The notes: generated by a model not told the origin, from the sequence alone. DNA of 64,000 bases from Vibrio gelatinilyticus (GCF_022836845.1 NZ_JAJNNZ010000009.1:62001-126000), one strand, 5' to 3'; shown: positions 35,526 through 44,810, counted from the stretch's first letter. Numbers and translations: made by a program.

Positions 35526-36455
35526 ATGATAGAGAAAACTAAGATTGCCATCATTGGTGAGTGCATGGTGGAGCTGCGCAGGAGCAATGGTATCTTAAAT
35601 CAGAGCTACGGTGGAGACACGTTGAACACTGCAGTGTACCTATCGAGGCTAACGCATGAGCATAACATTGAAGTCGCTTATGTAACGGGGTTAGGTCAAG
35701 ATCCGTTTAGCAAAGAGATGATTGAAGGCTGGCGTCAGGAAAACATCAATACAGATTTGGTTCACATAGACGATACTAAGATGCCGGGGCTCTATTCGAT
35801 AGAAACGGCAGAAGATGGCGAACGCAGTTTCTTCTATTGGCGTAATGACTCTGCCGCCAAATATTGGCTACGACATCTTACGATGAAAGAGTTAATTGCC
35901 CAGTTAAGCGACCATCAATGGATCTATCTTAGTGGCATCAGTTTGGCCATTTTGCCGCAAGATTGTTTGGATAAACTCATCGAAGCTTTATACGTTGTTC
36001 GTAAAAAAGGATGCTTCATAGCTTTCGATAACAATTACCGCCCTGCCTTGTGGGCGACAACAGCGCTAGCGCAAACTACCTATCGGCGCATTCTGGAAAT
36101 TACGGATCTGGCTTTTCTCACATTTGACGACGAAATGGTGTTGTGGGGAGATACGAAAGAACAGCAGGCAATCGAAAGAGCACAAGGCTTGGGGGTTAAC
36201 GAGATTGTGGTGAAACGTGGTGCGGAACCGTGTTTTGTGGTCTCGAACAACGAGGTGGACGCTGTCGCTGCAAATCACGTTGAGCGGGTGGTTGATACAA
36301 CCGCTGCAGGCGACTCATTTAGCGCGGGTTATCTTGCTAAGCGACTTCTTAATGGTGATAACATTGCGGCTGCAGAAGCGGGCCACACTGTTGCAGGAAC
36401 AGTTATTCAATACTCTGGCGCCATCATTGATAATGATGTGATGCCAAGCATTTAA
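35526..36455 (+). CDS. kdgK: 2-keto-3-deoxygluconate kinase
   Basis: 309 residues from ATG 35526 (GGAG five bases upstream; an ATG at 35523 is too close). PfkB-family features: IAIIGECMVELRR, GGDTLNTAVYLSR, DNNYRPALW and the ATP/anion-hole signature DTTAAGDSFSAGYLA with the catalytic Asp. It phosphorylates KDG from KduD to KDPG for the aldolase encoded 9 bases downstream. The order matches other uronate loci. Confidence 0.93.
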   Translation: MIEKTKIAIIGECMVELRRSNGILNQSYGGDTLNTAVYLSRLTHEHNIEVAYVTGLGQDPFSKEMIEGWRQENINTDLVHIDDTKMPGLYSIETAEDGERSFFYWRNDSAAKYWLRHLTMKELIAQLSDHQWIYLSGISLAILPQDCLDKLIEALYVVRKKGCFIAFDNNYRPALWATTALAQTTYRRILEITDLAFLTFDDEMVLWGDTKEQQAIERAQGLGVNEIVVKRGAEPCFVVSNNEVDAVAANHVERVVDTTAAGDSFSAGYLAKRLLNGDNIAAAEAGHTVAGTVIQYSGAIIDNDVMPSI

Positions 36456-36464
36456 GGAAGGAAA

Positions 36465-37088
36465 ATGAGTACATTAGAACAGCGTTTGGCTGAGATTAAA
36501 GTGGTTCCGGTGATTGCAATTAAGGATGCCTCTAAAGCTCCCAAATTAGCACAGGTACTGATAGAAAACGGTTTGCCTTGTGCAGAAATTACTTTTCGAA
36601 CGGAGCAGGCGGCGGATGCGATAAAAGCGATGCGTGCCGCATACCCAGAGATGCTGATCGGCTCGGGAACAGTTCTGACGAAAGAGCAAGTGGATCAGTC
36701 TATAGAAGCGGGTGTTGATTTTGTTGTGAGCCCAGGCTTTAACCCAACGACGGTTAGATATTGCCAAGAGAAGAATGTTGTCATTGTTCCTGGTGTAAAT
36801 AACCCAAGTCTGGTCGAGCAAGCAATGGAGATGGGTTTAAAAACGTTAAAGTTCTTCCCAGCTGAACCATCTGGTGGCGTTTCGATGCTAAAAGCACTAA
36901 CAGCTGTTTATCCGGTTCAGTTTATGCCAACAGGGGGCGTTAGTCCTAAAAACGTCAAAGACTATCTGTCGATACCAAGCGTTGTCGCGTGTGGCGGTAC
37001 CTGGATGGTTCCAAATGATCTTATCGACAATGAGAAGTGGGATGAGTTAGCTAAGCTGGTCAAACAGGTCGCTAGCATTATCGATTGA
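36465..37088 (+). CDS. eda: 2-keto-3-deoxy-6-phosphogluconate aldolase
   Basis: 207 residues. The class I aldolase has VVPVIAIKDASKAPKLAQVL, ITFRTEQAADAI (catalytic Glu), GSGTVLTKEQ and the Schiff-base Lys in LKFFPAEPSGGVSMLKAL. It splits KDPG into pyruvate and glyceraldehyde-3-phosphate and completes the pathway begun by KduI. The gene follows kdgK by 9 bases with AAGGAAGG upstream, and is followed by a terminator. Confidence 0.95.
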   Translation: MSTLEQRLAEIKVVPVIAIKDASKAPKLAQVLIENGLPCAEITFRTEQAADAIKAMRAAYPEMLIGSGTVLTKEQVDQSIEAGVDFVVSPGFNPTTVRYCQEKNVVIVPGVNNPSLVEQAMEMGLKTLKFFPAEPSGGVSMLKALTAVYPVQFMPTGGVSPKNVKDYLSIPSVVACGGTWMVPNDLIDNEKWDELAKLVKQVASIID

Positions 37089-37111
37089 TGCCGAGCTTAT
37101 CGTTTAATCAC

Positions 37112-37140
37112 AGGCTGGAGAGGAATCTTCAGCCTTTTTA
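37112..37140 (+). terminator. Rho-independent terminator after eda
   Basis: Arms AGGCTG and CAGCCT (extended by an imperfect inner stem) are followed by TTTTTAATTT. It closes the kduD-to-eda operon. Confidence 0.85.
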
Positions 37141-37206
37141 ATTTGAATCATTAAACTTAGCGGCCATCGACTATGCTTAACAAACGGTTACGCATAGGGA
37201 TGAATG

Positions 37207-37719
37207 ATGAAAAAGACATTAATAGCCGTGATTGCACTGAGCGCGCTAGCGGCATGTCAGTCAAACAATACAGCTCAGACCACGCACCCATCGTCAGAGA
37301 CAAATTCAAGTGACAACTCAGCACTCATGTCTGCGGCATTAACCACCGCGATGAATGTCTATTCCGCCCAAAGTGGCATGAGTAGTGAAACGGCCGTGGT
37401 GAGTGCAATTGAAGACAAATTATCTTTAACGCCGGAACAAGCGATTGGCGGGGTAGGCGCTTTAATGTCGGTGGCTCAAAATACATTGGGTAGTGAAGCT
37501 ACAAATGAGCTAGCGACACTGATACCGGGTGCACAGGCGTTGGAATCAAGTGGCTTATCTTCGTTGCTAACCAATATGGGGGCAGTAGACAGTGCCTTTT
37601 CCGCACTTGGTATCGACCCAGCGTTGGCCTCTCAATTTTCCCCTTTAATTATCGAAGTACTCAAAACCCAAGGCGCATCGACGTCATTGATCAGCGGCTT
37701 AACATCTACGTGGAATTAA
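37207..37719 (+). CDS. DUF2780-like lipoprotein
   Basis: 170 residues from ATG 37207 (AGGGA six bases upstream). The N-terminus KKTLIAVIALSALAAC is a lipoprotein signal with a lipobox LAAC, so Cys17 should be acylated and the protein anchored in a membrane. After a Ser/Thr-rich linker, the C-terminal half is a repeated-helix domain (GVGALMSVAQNTLG, ATLIPGAQALESSGLSSLL, SAFSALGIDPALASQFSPLI) like DUF2780 proteins. Function unknown. Confidence 0.82.
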   Translation: MKKTLIAVIALSALAACQSNNTAQTTHPSSETNSSDNSALMSAALTTAMNVYSAQSGMSSETAVVSAIEDKLSLTPEQAIGGVGALMSVAQNTLGSEATNELATLIPGAQALESSGLSSLLTNMGAVDSAFSALGIDPALASQFSPLIIEVLKTQGASTSLISGLTSTWN

Positions 37720-38252
37720 ATGGTGCTATCAAGCCAAATCTAATTCCCATTATTAACCGTTACTTCGGCCACTTAAATAAACTAAGTGATCGAAGTTTGC
37801 GAGTTTGACTTAACATGATGACTCGTTAGGTGTTATCAGAACTTTTCTTTTTGCGCAAGACGTTAACTATAATCTGGCGATCGCTTCAGAATTCATAGTC
37901 GTTAGTGTCCGTTTAGCTCAATGATTGATATAAGAGAATCTACCCAACTTTCCCTGTTTGATACGACAATGAGTGGCGTATTTGTTCTACATCAGAATCA
38001 AAAAAAACAAGCTTTATCTTAGGTTTTTCCCATTTTATCGTAGAGAAATTACACATTCTCGCTACCTCAGTGGATGTTCGAATTTTGTTACGGCAGATAA
38101 TCTAAATTATTAAATTATCAATCGATATTTTTCTTTTATTCCGCAGCGCTTCACATCCTGACACTGGCTAACTCTACCCATACTGGTCAATGATTTACTG
38201 ATTGCGTAAAGTTGCTATAAAGCTTTAAGAACATGGTTATTCTAGCACTCAA
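37720..38252. other. 533-base intergenic region, no gene seen
   Basis: It contains a 33-codon frame at 37921 (MIDIRESTQLSLFDTT...) without a ribosome site, which I do not regard as a gene. A/T-rich blocks near 38090-38130 could be part of the promoter of the M23 peptidase gene. I see no hairpin followed by T. Confidence 0.45.
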
Positions 38253-39209
38253 ATGATGAAAGAACGGTTAGTCATCTCAATTTCGACGATAAGCGGTACT
38301 CGGCACTGGTCTCTAGGTAAAAAGACCAGACGCAGCATAAAAGTACTGGCTTGTTCTGCGTTGGTCTCTTCGATAGCAGCAGGTGTAGCAATCAAGCATC
38401 TATCGAGTGAGGTTGATGTCGCTAAGATTAAGCAGCAGGAATTACAAAGCGAATCTTTAAGCCTTGGCGAACAATTGGATGCATTGAGAGACCTGAAATC
38501 AGGGCTTGAAACTGATTTGAGTGAACGGGAAGAGCGTATTTCACACGTTTCGGAACGATTGTTTGAGCTCGAAAAAGTATTAGGATTTTCGGAAGATAAT
38601 CTGGCCGCTGATCTGGATTCTCGATTAGATGCCGCAGCCATCAGTTCGAGTGTGAGAATGGTCATGTTGACACAGATCCCTAGTGGGTCACCTGTTGGAA
38701 AAAGCCGGCAGTCATCCCAGTTTGGTAAACGAACGCATCCGGTGACGAAGAAGATAAAAATGCATCGAGGATTAGATTTCGCGGTGAATACGGGAACTCG
38801 CGTCTATGCACCTGCTGATGGTGTCGTAGAGGTGACCAGAAGGAGCAGTAAGGGATCGGGTAACTTTTTACGTATCCAACACTCATTTGGCTTCTCTAGC
38901 TCTTATTCTCATTTGAAGTCGTTCAAAGTGAAAAGTGGTCAGTTTGTTCAAAAAGGTGAGCTAATCGCCTTATCAGGAAACAGCGGCCTGTCTTCAGGCC
39001 CACACTTACACTATGAAGTCCGATTTGTCGGAAGAGCGTTAAACCCTAAACCGTTTGTGAACTGGGGCGTAAATGAATTTGAAACGATATTTGCAAAAGA
39101 AAGAGGAATACGATGGGAATCTTTAATAAACAGAGTGGAACGCCGAGTAAGCCGTCAGCTTCAACTCTCATCGCAAAAGGATGTTCTATTAGCGGACAAC
39201 TCAAACTAG
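38253..39209 (+). CDS. M23-family peptidoglycan endopeptidase, membrane-anchored
   Basis: 318 residues. A single membrane helix (about 30-48), then a coiled coil (about 50-115, KQQELQSESLSLGEQLDALRD), then an M23 LytM-like domain with zinc ligands H171 and D175 (HRGLDFAV) and H253 (HLHYEV) plus H220. All key residues are present, so it should be an active DD-endopeptidase acting on the wall in the periplasm. Its last 97 bases overlap the bactofilin start. The two genes are paired in other bacteria where they set cell shape. Confidence 0.88.
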   Translation: MMKERLVISISTISGTRHWSLGKKTRRSIKVLACSALVSSIAAGVAIKHLSSEVDVAKIKQQELQSESLSLGEQLDALRDLKSGLETDLSEREERISHVSERLFELEKVLGFSEDNLAADLDSRLDAAAISSSVRMVMLTQIPSGSPVGKSRQSSQFGKRTHPVTKKIKMHRGLDFAVNTGTRVYAPADGVVEVTRRSSKGSGNFLRIQHSFGFSSSYSHLKSFKVKSGQFVQKGELIALSGNSGLSSGPHLHYEVRFVGRALNPKPFVNWGVNEFETIFAKERGIRWESLINRVERRVSRQLQLSSQKDVLLADNSN

Positions 39210-39541
39210 AGTGCGACATCCAGGTTGACGGTATGATCGATGGTCAATTGTATGCGGAGCAGTCTTTGGTGGTTTCTGAGTCAGGACGCATTCATGGTGA
39301 AGTGTATGCAAGCCAAATCATCGTCAATGGCATTATTGATGGTGAGTGCCATGCTGATCATATTCAAATCCTGGCTCAAGGTCGCGTGAACGGAAAAATC
39401 TGGAGTAACAATCTTAGTATTGAACCGGGAGGAAAATTCTTCGGTGAAACGGCCGAGCTGCAAGAAAAAGAAGTGGTAAAACTGATTGAAACTCAAGCTG
39501 ATGATGAAGCTGAAATTCTTGAAGTGAAAGCGGCTAACTAA
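39113..39541 (+). CDS. bactofilin (CcmA-like cytoskeletal protein)
   Basis: 142 residues. The right-handed beta-helix core (about 20-115) shows the six-residue repeat typical of bactofilins: GCSISGQLKLECDIQVDGMI, DGQLYAEQSLVVSESGRIHG, EVYASQIIVNGIIDGECHAD. Bactofilins polymerise under the inner membrane and position wall enzymes. Start ATG 39113 has AGAGGA upstream and lies inside the M23 gene in another frame (97-base overlap), implying tight coupling. Confidence 0.92.
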   Translation: MGIFNKQSGTPSKPSASTLIAKGCSISGQLKLECDIQVDGMIDGQLYAEQSLVVSESGRIHGEVYASQIIVNGIIDGECHADHIQILAQGRVNGKIWSNNLSIEPGGKFFGETAELQEKEVVKLIETQADDEAEILEVKAAN

Positions 39542-39559
39542 ATAAAAGTGATAAGAGAG

Positions 39560-39589
39560 GTCGGGTTTAGCTTGGCATATAAACCCGAC
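39560..39589 (+). terminator. hairpin after the bactofilin gene
   Basis: Arms GTCGGGTTTA and TAAACCCGAC (10-bp perfect stem, 10-base loop) lie 19 bases past the stop. The T-run after it is short (ATTT), so termination may be weak or need Rho. Confidence 0.6.
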
Positions 39590-39667
39590 ATTTACGGAGC
39601 TAGGAATTAATAGCAATTCCTTTGCGTTCCACGCTTCATGTTACGTGGACTCTCGTTTTGATCTGAA

Positions 39668-39690
39668 AATGGCGGACAAGTTCCGCCATT
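39668..39690 (-). terminator. hairpin terminator after nagB
   Basis: Arms AATGGCGGA and TCCGCCATT with a 5-base loop; on the minus strand TTTTC follows. It lies 20 bases beyond the nagB stop at 39710. Confidence 0.7.
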
Positions 39691-39709
39691 CCCTTCCAAA
39701 AATCAGTAA

Positions 39710-40510
39710 TTACAGACCTTTGATATTTTCTACTTCTAATTCGTTGAAGTATCTTACTGTCTTAACTTTAAGTTCTTGTTGTGCAGCGTCGTCAGCAACA
39801 ATGATAGCCTTACGGTGCATTTGTAGAGCTGTTACAGTCCACATGTGGTTTACAGAACCCTCTACAGCCATTTGTAATGCTAGAGCTTTATTGTGGCCAA
39901 GAGTTAGAATCATAACTTCTTCAGCATCTAGTAGAGTTGCAACACCGATAGTCAGTGCGTACTTTGGTACTTGGTTGATGTCGTTGTCGAAGAAGCGAGA
40001 GTTTGCGATACGCGTATCTTCAGTTAGTGTTTTGATGCGAGTACGAGAAGTCAGTGATGAACCTGGCTCATTGAATGCAATGTGACCGTCGATGCCTACA
40101 CCACCCATGAACAGGTTGATTTTGCCGTATGAACGCATTTTTGCTTCGTACGCTTCACAATGTGCGTCGATATCATCCGCAAGGCCGTCTAGAAGGTTGA
40201 TGTTTTCTTCTTGGATGTCAACGTGATTGAAAAAGTTGTTGTACATGAAAGAACGGTACGACTCAGGGTGATTAGGATCGATACCTACATATTCATCCAT
40301 GTTGAAAGTAACGACATGTTTGAAGCTCACTTCACCTGCTTTGTACAATTCGATAAGTGCTTTGTACGTAGAAAGAGGTGTTCCACCCGTTGGCAGGCCT
40401 AGAACAAATGGCTTTTCTGCCGTTGGTTTGAATGCATTGATGCGTTCAGCGATATGACGAGCAGCCCATTTACCTACTTGATCTGCGTTTTGTAATGGAA
40501 TAAGTCTCAT
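39710..40510 (-). CDS. nagB: glucosamine-6-phosphate deaminase
   Basis: 266 residues, the usual hexameric NagB size. Conserved segments: [29 protein letters not shown] (catalytic Asp), [18 protein letters not shown] (second Asp and His) and [20 protein letters not shown]. It converts GlcN6P to fructose-6-phosphate and ammonium, joining amino-sugar use to glycolysis. It would be the end point for the sulfated amino sugar route proposed at 719-8358. A NagC-like site lies at 40551-40571. Confidence 0.97.
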   Translation of the reverse strand: MRLIPLQNADQVGKWAARHIAERINAFKPTAEKPFVLGLPTGGTPLSTYKALIELYKAGEVSFKHVVTFNMDEYVGIDPNHPESYRSFMYNNFFNHVDIQEENINLLDGLADDIDAHCEAYEAKMRSYGKINLFMGGVGIDGHIAFNEPGSSLTSRTRIKTLTEDTRIANSRFFDNDINQVPKYALTIGVATLLDAEEVMILTLGHNKALALQMAVEGSVNHMWTVTALQMHRKAIIVADDAAQQELKVKTVRYFNELEVENIKGL

Positions 40511-40550
40511 GTTGATCCCCTAATGATAGAATTTAGTGTGTTCCGAAACA

Positions 40551-40571
40551 TTAATTCGCATTATAAAATAA
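40551..40571. promoter_or_regulatory. candidate NagC/Mlc-type operator upstream of nagB
   Basis: The 21 bases begin TTAATTCGC and end TAAAATAA, similar to the A/T-rich inverted operators of NagC and Mlc. It is 41 bases before the nagB start. The match is by eye only. Confidence 0.5.
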
Positions 40572-40766
40572 GCCAAGCGGTGCGGCTATCGTTTTTGCGA
40601 CTCTTTTCAAATTATTCTTGATCTAGATCCCTATAAGCCCACTATTAGCCTTTATTTTCGACGTGGTTTTTAGGTGAGTTTGTTTCTAAATTTTACTTAT
40701 AAATAAAGTGTATTTGCTCTATTACAATGTCCGTCAGTGTAGTAGAGCTGTGTCGTGGCGTTGGCT

Positions 40767-41147
40767 TTACAAGTTATCGTCGTCGGAAAGGTCGTTAATC
40801 AGGTCATCTTCTGGTTCATAGGCTGCTATTGAATCATCGATGTCAGGCTTTTTACCGTTAAGAGTATGAAACTTTTTGCGGTCGCGTGTTTGATGACAAT
40901 ATTTCAACCATGTTTTCTCAAGTTTACTTTCGGCTTTGCTTTCATCAGATAAGGCAAGCAAAAAATGTTTTTCGACGTCGCTCTGCGGTATAAGTTCCCC
41001 CTTTTCTAAACCGAGGAAAGTGTCTCCGTAACGGATAAGGATTTCCTCTTCGGCGATAGTGAAGTTGCCGGATTTTGCAAAACCACGACGAAATTTTTGA
41101 TTGTCGTAGAAAGGTTTTTTTCCAGTGCGGAAATCAAATTCAGACAT
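40767..41147 (-). CDS. maoP: MaoP-like protein (DUF413)
   Basis: 126 residues. The sequence RTGKKPFYDNQKFRRGFAKS, GNFTIAEEEILIRYGDTFLG, LEKTWLKYCHQTRDRKKFHT and LNGKKP corresponds to E. coli MaoP (YifE), which organises the Ori macrodomain together with maoS. The C-terminal tail is very acidic (DLSDDDNL). The role in this organism is assumed from E. coli. It is monocistronic. Confidence 0.85.
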   Translation of the reverse strand: MSEFDFRTGKKPFYDNQKFRRGFAKSGNFTIAEEEILIRYGDTFLGLEKGELIPQSDVEKHFLLALSDESKAESKLEKTWLKYCHQTRDRKKFHTLNGKKPDIDDSIAAYEPEDDLINDLSDDDNL

Positions 41148-41456
41148 AGGAACCTCGTAAAATGATGCATACCGTTAAAACACAAAATCTAGTATAGACA
41201 CAAAATCGTCTTTTTCAGCCTAGGATTTTAGGGCTAAATTGGTGTCTAAAAAGTTGAAAGATTTATCTCACTCAATATAAAAAAAATAGAGTCGTTAATG
41301 CTAGGTGTTTTGGTTAAATTTTTGTGAAGAAGTGGTGAGAGTTTGATTGCAGGGAAGCAATACCTGAGAAGCGAAGTTCTGTGGGAATAAGATAAGTGAT
41401 GATGGGATGCAAACAGATTGAGGATGCAGCTATGCTAGCTGCATCCTTATTGGCGT
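41148..41456. other. intergenic region between maoP and nhaD
   Basis: It holds the maoP promoter region (41148-41200) and a hairpin after nhaD near 41422. No further gene is seen. Confidence 0.5.
41422..41446 (-). terminator. hairpin after nhaD
   Basis: Arms GGATGCAGCTA and TAGCTGCATCC (perfect 11-bp stem, 3-base loop). It begins 11 bases past the nhaD stop. Little T follows on the minus strand, so this is a possible terminator only. Confidence 0.6.
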
Positions 41457-42896
41457 TTAAAATAGACTGCCATTTAGGAACAAGTGAGCCCAGATGCTAG
41501 CCGCGTAGCCAAGCGATATGACCGGCGCCCATTTTAAGTGTCCAAAGAACGTATATTTACCGTGCGCTGCACCCATTAGCGCCACACCCGCCGCTGAACC
41601 GATAGACAGTAAACTTCCCCCTACACCAGCAGTGAGTGTGACTAACAACCAGTTACCCATAGAAAGGGCAGGATCCATAGTTAGTACCGCAAACATTACA
41701 GGAATGTTATCGACAATAGCGGATAGGATGCCGACCATGACATTGGCCCAAATAGGATCCCATTGGGTGTACATTATTTCAGAAACAACCCCGAGGTAGC
41801 CGAGTAGGCTTAACCCCCCCACACACATTACCACGCCGTAGAAGAACAATAGAGTGTCCCACTCGGCGTGAGAGACTCGACGGAAAACATCAAACGGTAC
41901 GATAGAGCCTAGGCGCTTTAATGCAGCTTCATCATTGTTGGCGATGGCCAGTGCTTTTTTCTTGGCTATCGATTTTGGCAGTGTTTTACGAAGGAAAAAG
42001 CCAAAGAATTGCAGATATGCCAAGCCCATCATCATTCCCATCACCGGCGGGAAATGAAGCACAGCGTGGAAACCAACCGCGGTAGCAATTGTTAGAATAA
42101 ATAGGCCAACAATACGTTTAGCACCACGTTTTAGTTCGATATGCTCATGCACTGAGTCTGGCTGTGCTTTAGGGATAAACAGCGACATGATGAGCGCAGG
42201 TATTACATAGTTGATTACGGAAGGAATAAAGAGAGGTATAAATTCAGAAAAACTGACATGACCTGCCTGCCACACCATCAAGGTGGTGATATCTCCAAAT
42301 GGGCTAAACGCGCCACCGGCATTTGCAGCAATAACAATATTGATACAGGCAATATTCACAAACCTTGCGTTATTTCCGGCTACTTTGAGGACCACCGCAC
42401 ACATGAGCAACGCGGTCGTTAAGTTATCGGCAATAGGGGAAATAAAGAACGACAGGATACCGGTAAGCCAGAATAGTGTTCGAAAGTTAAACCCTTTTCC
42501 AACCATCCAAGATTGTAGGGCATCGAAAAGTCGTCTTTCTTCCATGGCTGAAATGTAGGTCATTGCCACTAAGAGAAATAACAGCAGCTCTGCGTATTCG
42601 AGAAGATTATGTTCAAGTGCACTTTTGGCAATCTCAACCTGACCGATCTCTTTGTATACAAGCCCAATCATGATCCAAATTAACCCGGCTGCTAACAACA
42701 CGGGTTTGGATTTACGCAGCTGTAGAACTTCTTCCAACATAACTAAGGTATAAGCAATGGCAAAAATGAGTAGCGATGCATAACCAACGGTAGATTGAGT
42801 AAAGTTAATTGCGTGATTTGATAGGGCTTCAGATGCGAAAGTTGACGTGGCAATAAAAGGGAGCAATAAAAGGAGTAGCCATCGACTTTTCTTCAT
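41457..42896 (-). CDS. nhaD: NhaD sodium/proton antiporter
   Basis: 479 residues with an N-terminal hydrophobic leader and about 12 membrane segments. Landmarks of NhaD are MTYISAMEERRLFDALQSWM, FFISPIADNLTTALLMCAVV, NIVIAANAGGAFSPFGDITT and ILSAIVDNIPVMFAV. It exports Na+ or Li+ in exchange for protons across the inner membrane and suits a marine or halophilic host. It is a single gene, followed by a hairpin. It was first described in Vibrio. Confidence 0.96.
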   Translation of the reverse strand: MKKSRWLLLLLLPFIATSTFASEALSNHAINFTQSTVGYASLLIFAIAYTLVMLEEVLQLRKSKPVLLAAGLIWIMIGLVYKEIGQVEIAKSALEHNLLEYAELLLFLLVAMTYISAMEERRLFDALQSWMVGKGFNFRTLFWLTGILSFFISPIADNLTTALLMCAVVLKVAGNNARFVNIACINIVIAANAGGAFSPFGDITTLMVWQAGHVSFSEFIPLFIPSVINYVIPALIMSLFIPKAQPDSVHEHIELKRGAKRIVGLFILTIATAVGFHAVLHFPPVMGMMMGLAYLQFFGFFLRKTLPKSIAKKKALAIANNDEAALKRLGSIVPFDVFRRVSHAEWDTLLFFYGVVMCVGGLSLLGYLGVVSEIMYTQWDPIWANVMVGILSAIVDNIPVMFAVLTMDPALSMGNWLLVTLTAGVGGSLLSIGSAAGVALMGAAHGKYTFFGHLKWAPVISLGYAASIWAHLFLNGSLF

Positions 42897-43093
42897 AACA
42901 TTCTGGTCCTTCGAAAGTGAAAAATAGAAAAATTGTTAAAAAATGTCTGTTACGTTGTAAATAATATTCTAGAGCGTATTGAGGGGCGGCGTTGTGAGCG
43001 AAATCCGATATGGCGCAATTTTTATACTGAAACTACATTGACTTACGTTGGTTCTTTTCTAGGCTAAATGTAGGATAGGGGGGGACTTTGTCT

Positions 43094-43627
43094 ATGTACC
43101 AGTTACGGAAGATTCTATTTGTTGTTACGCCAATGATGGTGTCATTTTCATGGGCAAGCACGCCTGAATTGACCTGTAATAGCATCAAAAATGACTTAGA
43201 GAATCGTTGGTATTTGTCACAAGATTGCCCAATAGGTAAGGGGGTGTGGGGAGACCCGCGAGTGCACCTTTCAGGGGCGTCTTACTGGATCCAATGTGGC
43301 TTTGTTGAAGGCCGAGCTTTTCGCACGCTACCGAAGCAATTCATTCAAACGACAAATGCTTCTATCTGGTTTAAACAAGAAGATCGCAGTAAACGTTGTC
43401 TTATCGGTCCCTTTGATAACTTTAAGGCCGCGAAATCTGAGCTATTGGCCGTTAAACAAGTTCGAGGGTTAAATGATGCATTTATCCGTTCGGTTGACGT
43501 TGCGATACGTGTGACTTCGAATAAGCACGCCACATCGCAAAAGCAACAAGGAAAGTCGCGTCGAAAAGTAACCCCTTATATGATTGCTGGCCAGCATGGT
43601 CGAAACGATTGTCAGTGTTATTTTTAA
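43094..43627 (+). CDS. exported SPOR-like domain protein
   Basis: 177 residues from ATG 43094 (GGGGGG nine bases upstream; TTG 43088 is too close). The N-terminus is a signal peptide (LFVVTPMMVSFSWA). The central part has paired cysteines and a SPOR-like pattern: YWIQCGFVEGRAFRTLPKQF, then IGPFDNFKAAKSELLAVKQV then RGLNDAFIRSV. SPOR domains bind denuded peptidoglycan at septa. The basic C-terminus ends in NDCQCYF. Function otherwise unknown. Confidence 0.7.
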   Translation: MYQLRKILFVVTPMMVSFSWASTPELTCNSIKNDLENRWYLSQDCPIGKGVWGDPRVHLSGASYWIQCGFVEGRAFRTLPKQFIQTTNASIWFKQEDRSKRCLIGPFDNFKAAKSELLAVKQVRGLNDAFIRSVDVAIRVTSNKHATSQKQQGKSRRKVTPYMIAGQHGRNDCQCYF

Positions 43628-43658
43628 CGAGTCGCTAGAGTGATACGGTTAATTGTGC

Positions 43659-44525
43659 TTAGTAAGCCTCGATACCGTACTCTTTTAGCTTTGCAGGAAG
43701 AAGCTGGTCTAAGCGAGAAACGTCATCAAATTCGATCTCAATGAGATTAAACTGATGGGCTTGGTAAACTGATTGAGTCCTTTGCTTAACCTTGTCATCT
43801 GTTGACCCGGAATCGTCCCCCCAAAATTGCAGATACACATTACCGGCGGGCAAATAAAAGTCGCAGATCATGTCTTCTTCGATGGGGAGTTGTCTTTCGT
43901 AAGCGTGGGCAACACCCGCCATATATAGCCAATTGTCGATAATCAGCTCACCTTTAGACTTAACATAATGTCCGTCTAGTGTACGGTGCTTAGCAGAAAA
44001 CTTTTGCTTAAAACTAGAAAACGACTTGTCGGTAGAATGGCTTTCGGCATCAGAACCTTGAAACTCGATTACAGATTGCTTTAAACGTTCATTGCGTGTG
44101 ATGTTGTGGTGCCAAACAACAAAATGTTGCTCAGAGGCCTTATCGATTTTTTGTTGCCCTCCCGCTTTTACACCCGCCAATGTTGCTTTCCAGCCCGTAT
44201 CACTTCGTTGGATCCAACCGAGCTCAGCGAGCAATAAATTGACCTTTTTTGCAGCCAGTGAAAAGCGTTCGCCAATTTGTGTTGCAGACAACGAACCTCC
44301 TGCGACAAGGTTTTCATCGATGATGAGATTACAAGGCCACACAACGAATCGACCGTACTTCTCACTGTCCACGTACTCTCCACCAAATCGATAACCCAAA
44401 TCGGTTATTAGCCAAGAGTCATCGTGCCAGGCCAGATAGCCCGCGTGCTTTAGACGTGTAAAAAGAGTTTTGCTGTCGACCTTGAGACGTTTCGCAAGGG
44501 CAGACGTTGAGAGTTTCTCGTTCAT
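43659..44525 (-). CDS. unknown protein with winged-helix and PD-(D/E)XK nuclease-like parts
   Basis: 288 residues. The N-terminal half (about 1-125) contains two repeated helix-turn-helix-like units (LSTSALAKRLKVDSKTLFTR and SATQIGERFSLAAKKVNLLL). The C-terminal third (about 190-280) reads SKGELIIDNWLYMAGVAHAY, ERQLPIEEDMICDFYLPAGN and VYLQFWGDD. This resembles the PD-(D/E)XK nuclease-like domains found in helicase-associated proteins, with Glu, Asp and Gln in the right order. It is an orphan gene; the role is not known. Confidence 0.6.
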   Translation of the reverse strand: MNEKLSTSALAKRLKVDSKTLFTRLKHAGYLAWHDDSWLITDLGYRFGGEYVDSEKYGRFVVWPCNLIIDENLVAGGSLSATQIGERFSLAAKKVNLLLAELGWIQRSDTGWKATLAGVKAGGQQKIDKASEQHFVVWHHNITRNERLKQSVIEFQGSDAESHSTDKSFSSFKQKFSAKHRTLDGHYVKSKGELIIDNWLYMAGVAHAYERQLPIEEDMICDFYLPAGNVYLQFWGDDSGSTDDKVKQRTQSVYQAHQFNLIEIEFDDVSRLDQLLPAKLKEYGIEAY

Positions 44526-44780
44526 TAGTACTGAATCCTAATCGCCATACTTCATTTTCACTGCTGCAATAAAAACAATCAATGGTCATAACAGTAAAAT
44601 TTGAACCATCTGATTTGTCGATATGATCTATTTTGTCTAAAGGGGTGGCTTTACTTAAAGTGACCTTGTTGCACCTTAGTAGGCTGGAACACCCAAGTTT
44701 GTTACTGATAGTCATTCTTTTATTGCGTCATCTAAATGATGGCGATAATCAAAAAGCGTGACGGGAAAGGTTATTCGGTT

Positions 44781-44810
44781 AGGCTCATCGTATTGATGAG
44801 CCTTTTTTTT
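44781..44810 (+). terminator. strong terminator on the plus strand without a plus-strand gene
   Basis: Arms AGGCTCATC and GATGAGCCT with a 6-base loop are followed by eight T. The nearest plus-strand gene ends at 43627, over 1 kb away. It could end a small RNA; a TTATTG and a GATAAT with an 18-base gap near 44729-44758 form a possible promoter. Confidence 0.75.

Noticed and set aside
37921..38022. 33-codon frame between lipoprotein and M23 genes
   Set aside because: No ribosome site, no domain, and a polyA-like tail; conservation is unknown.
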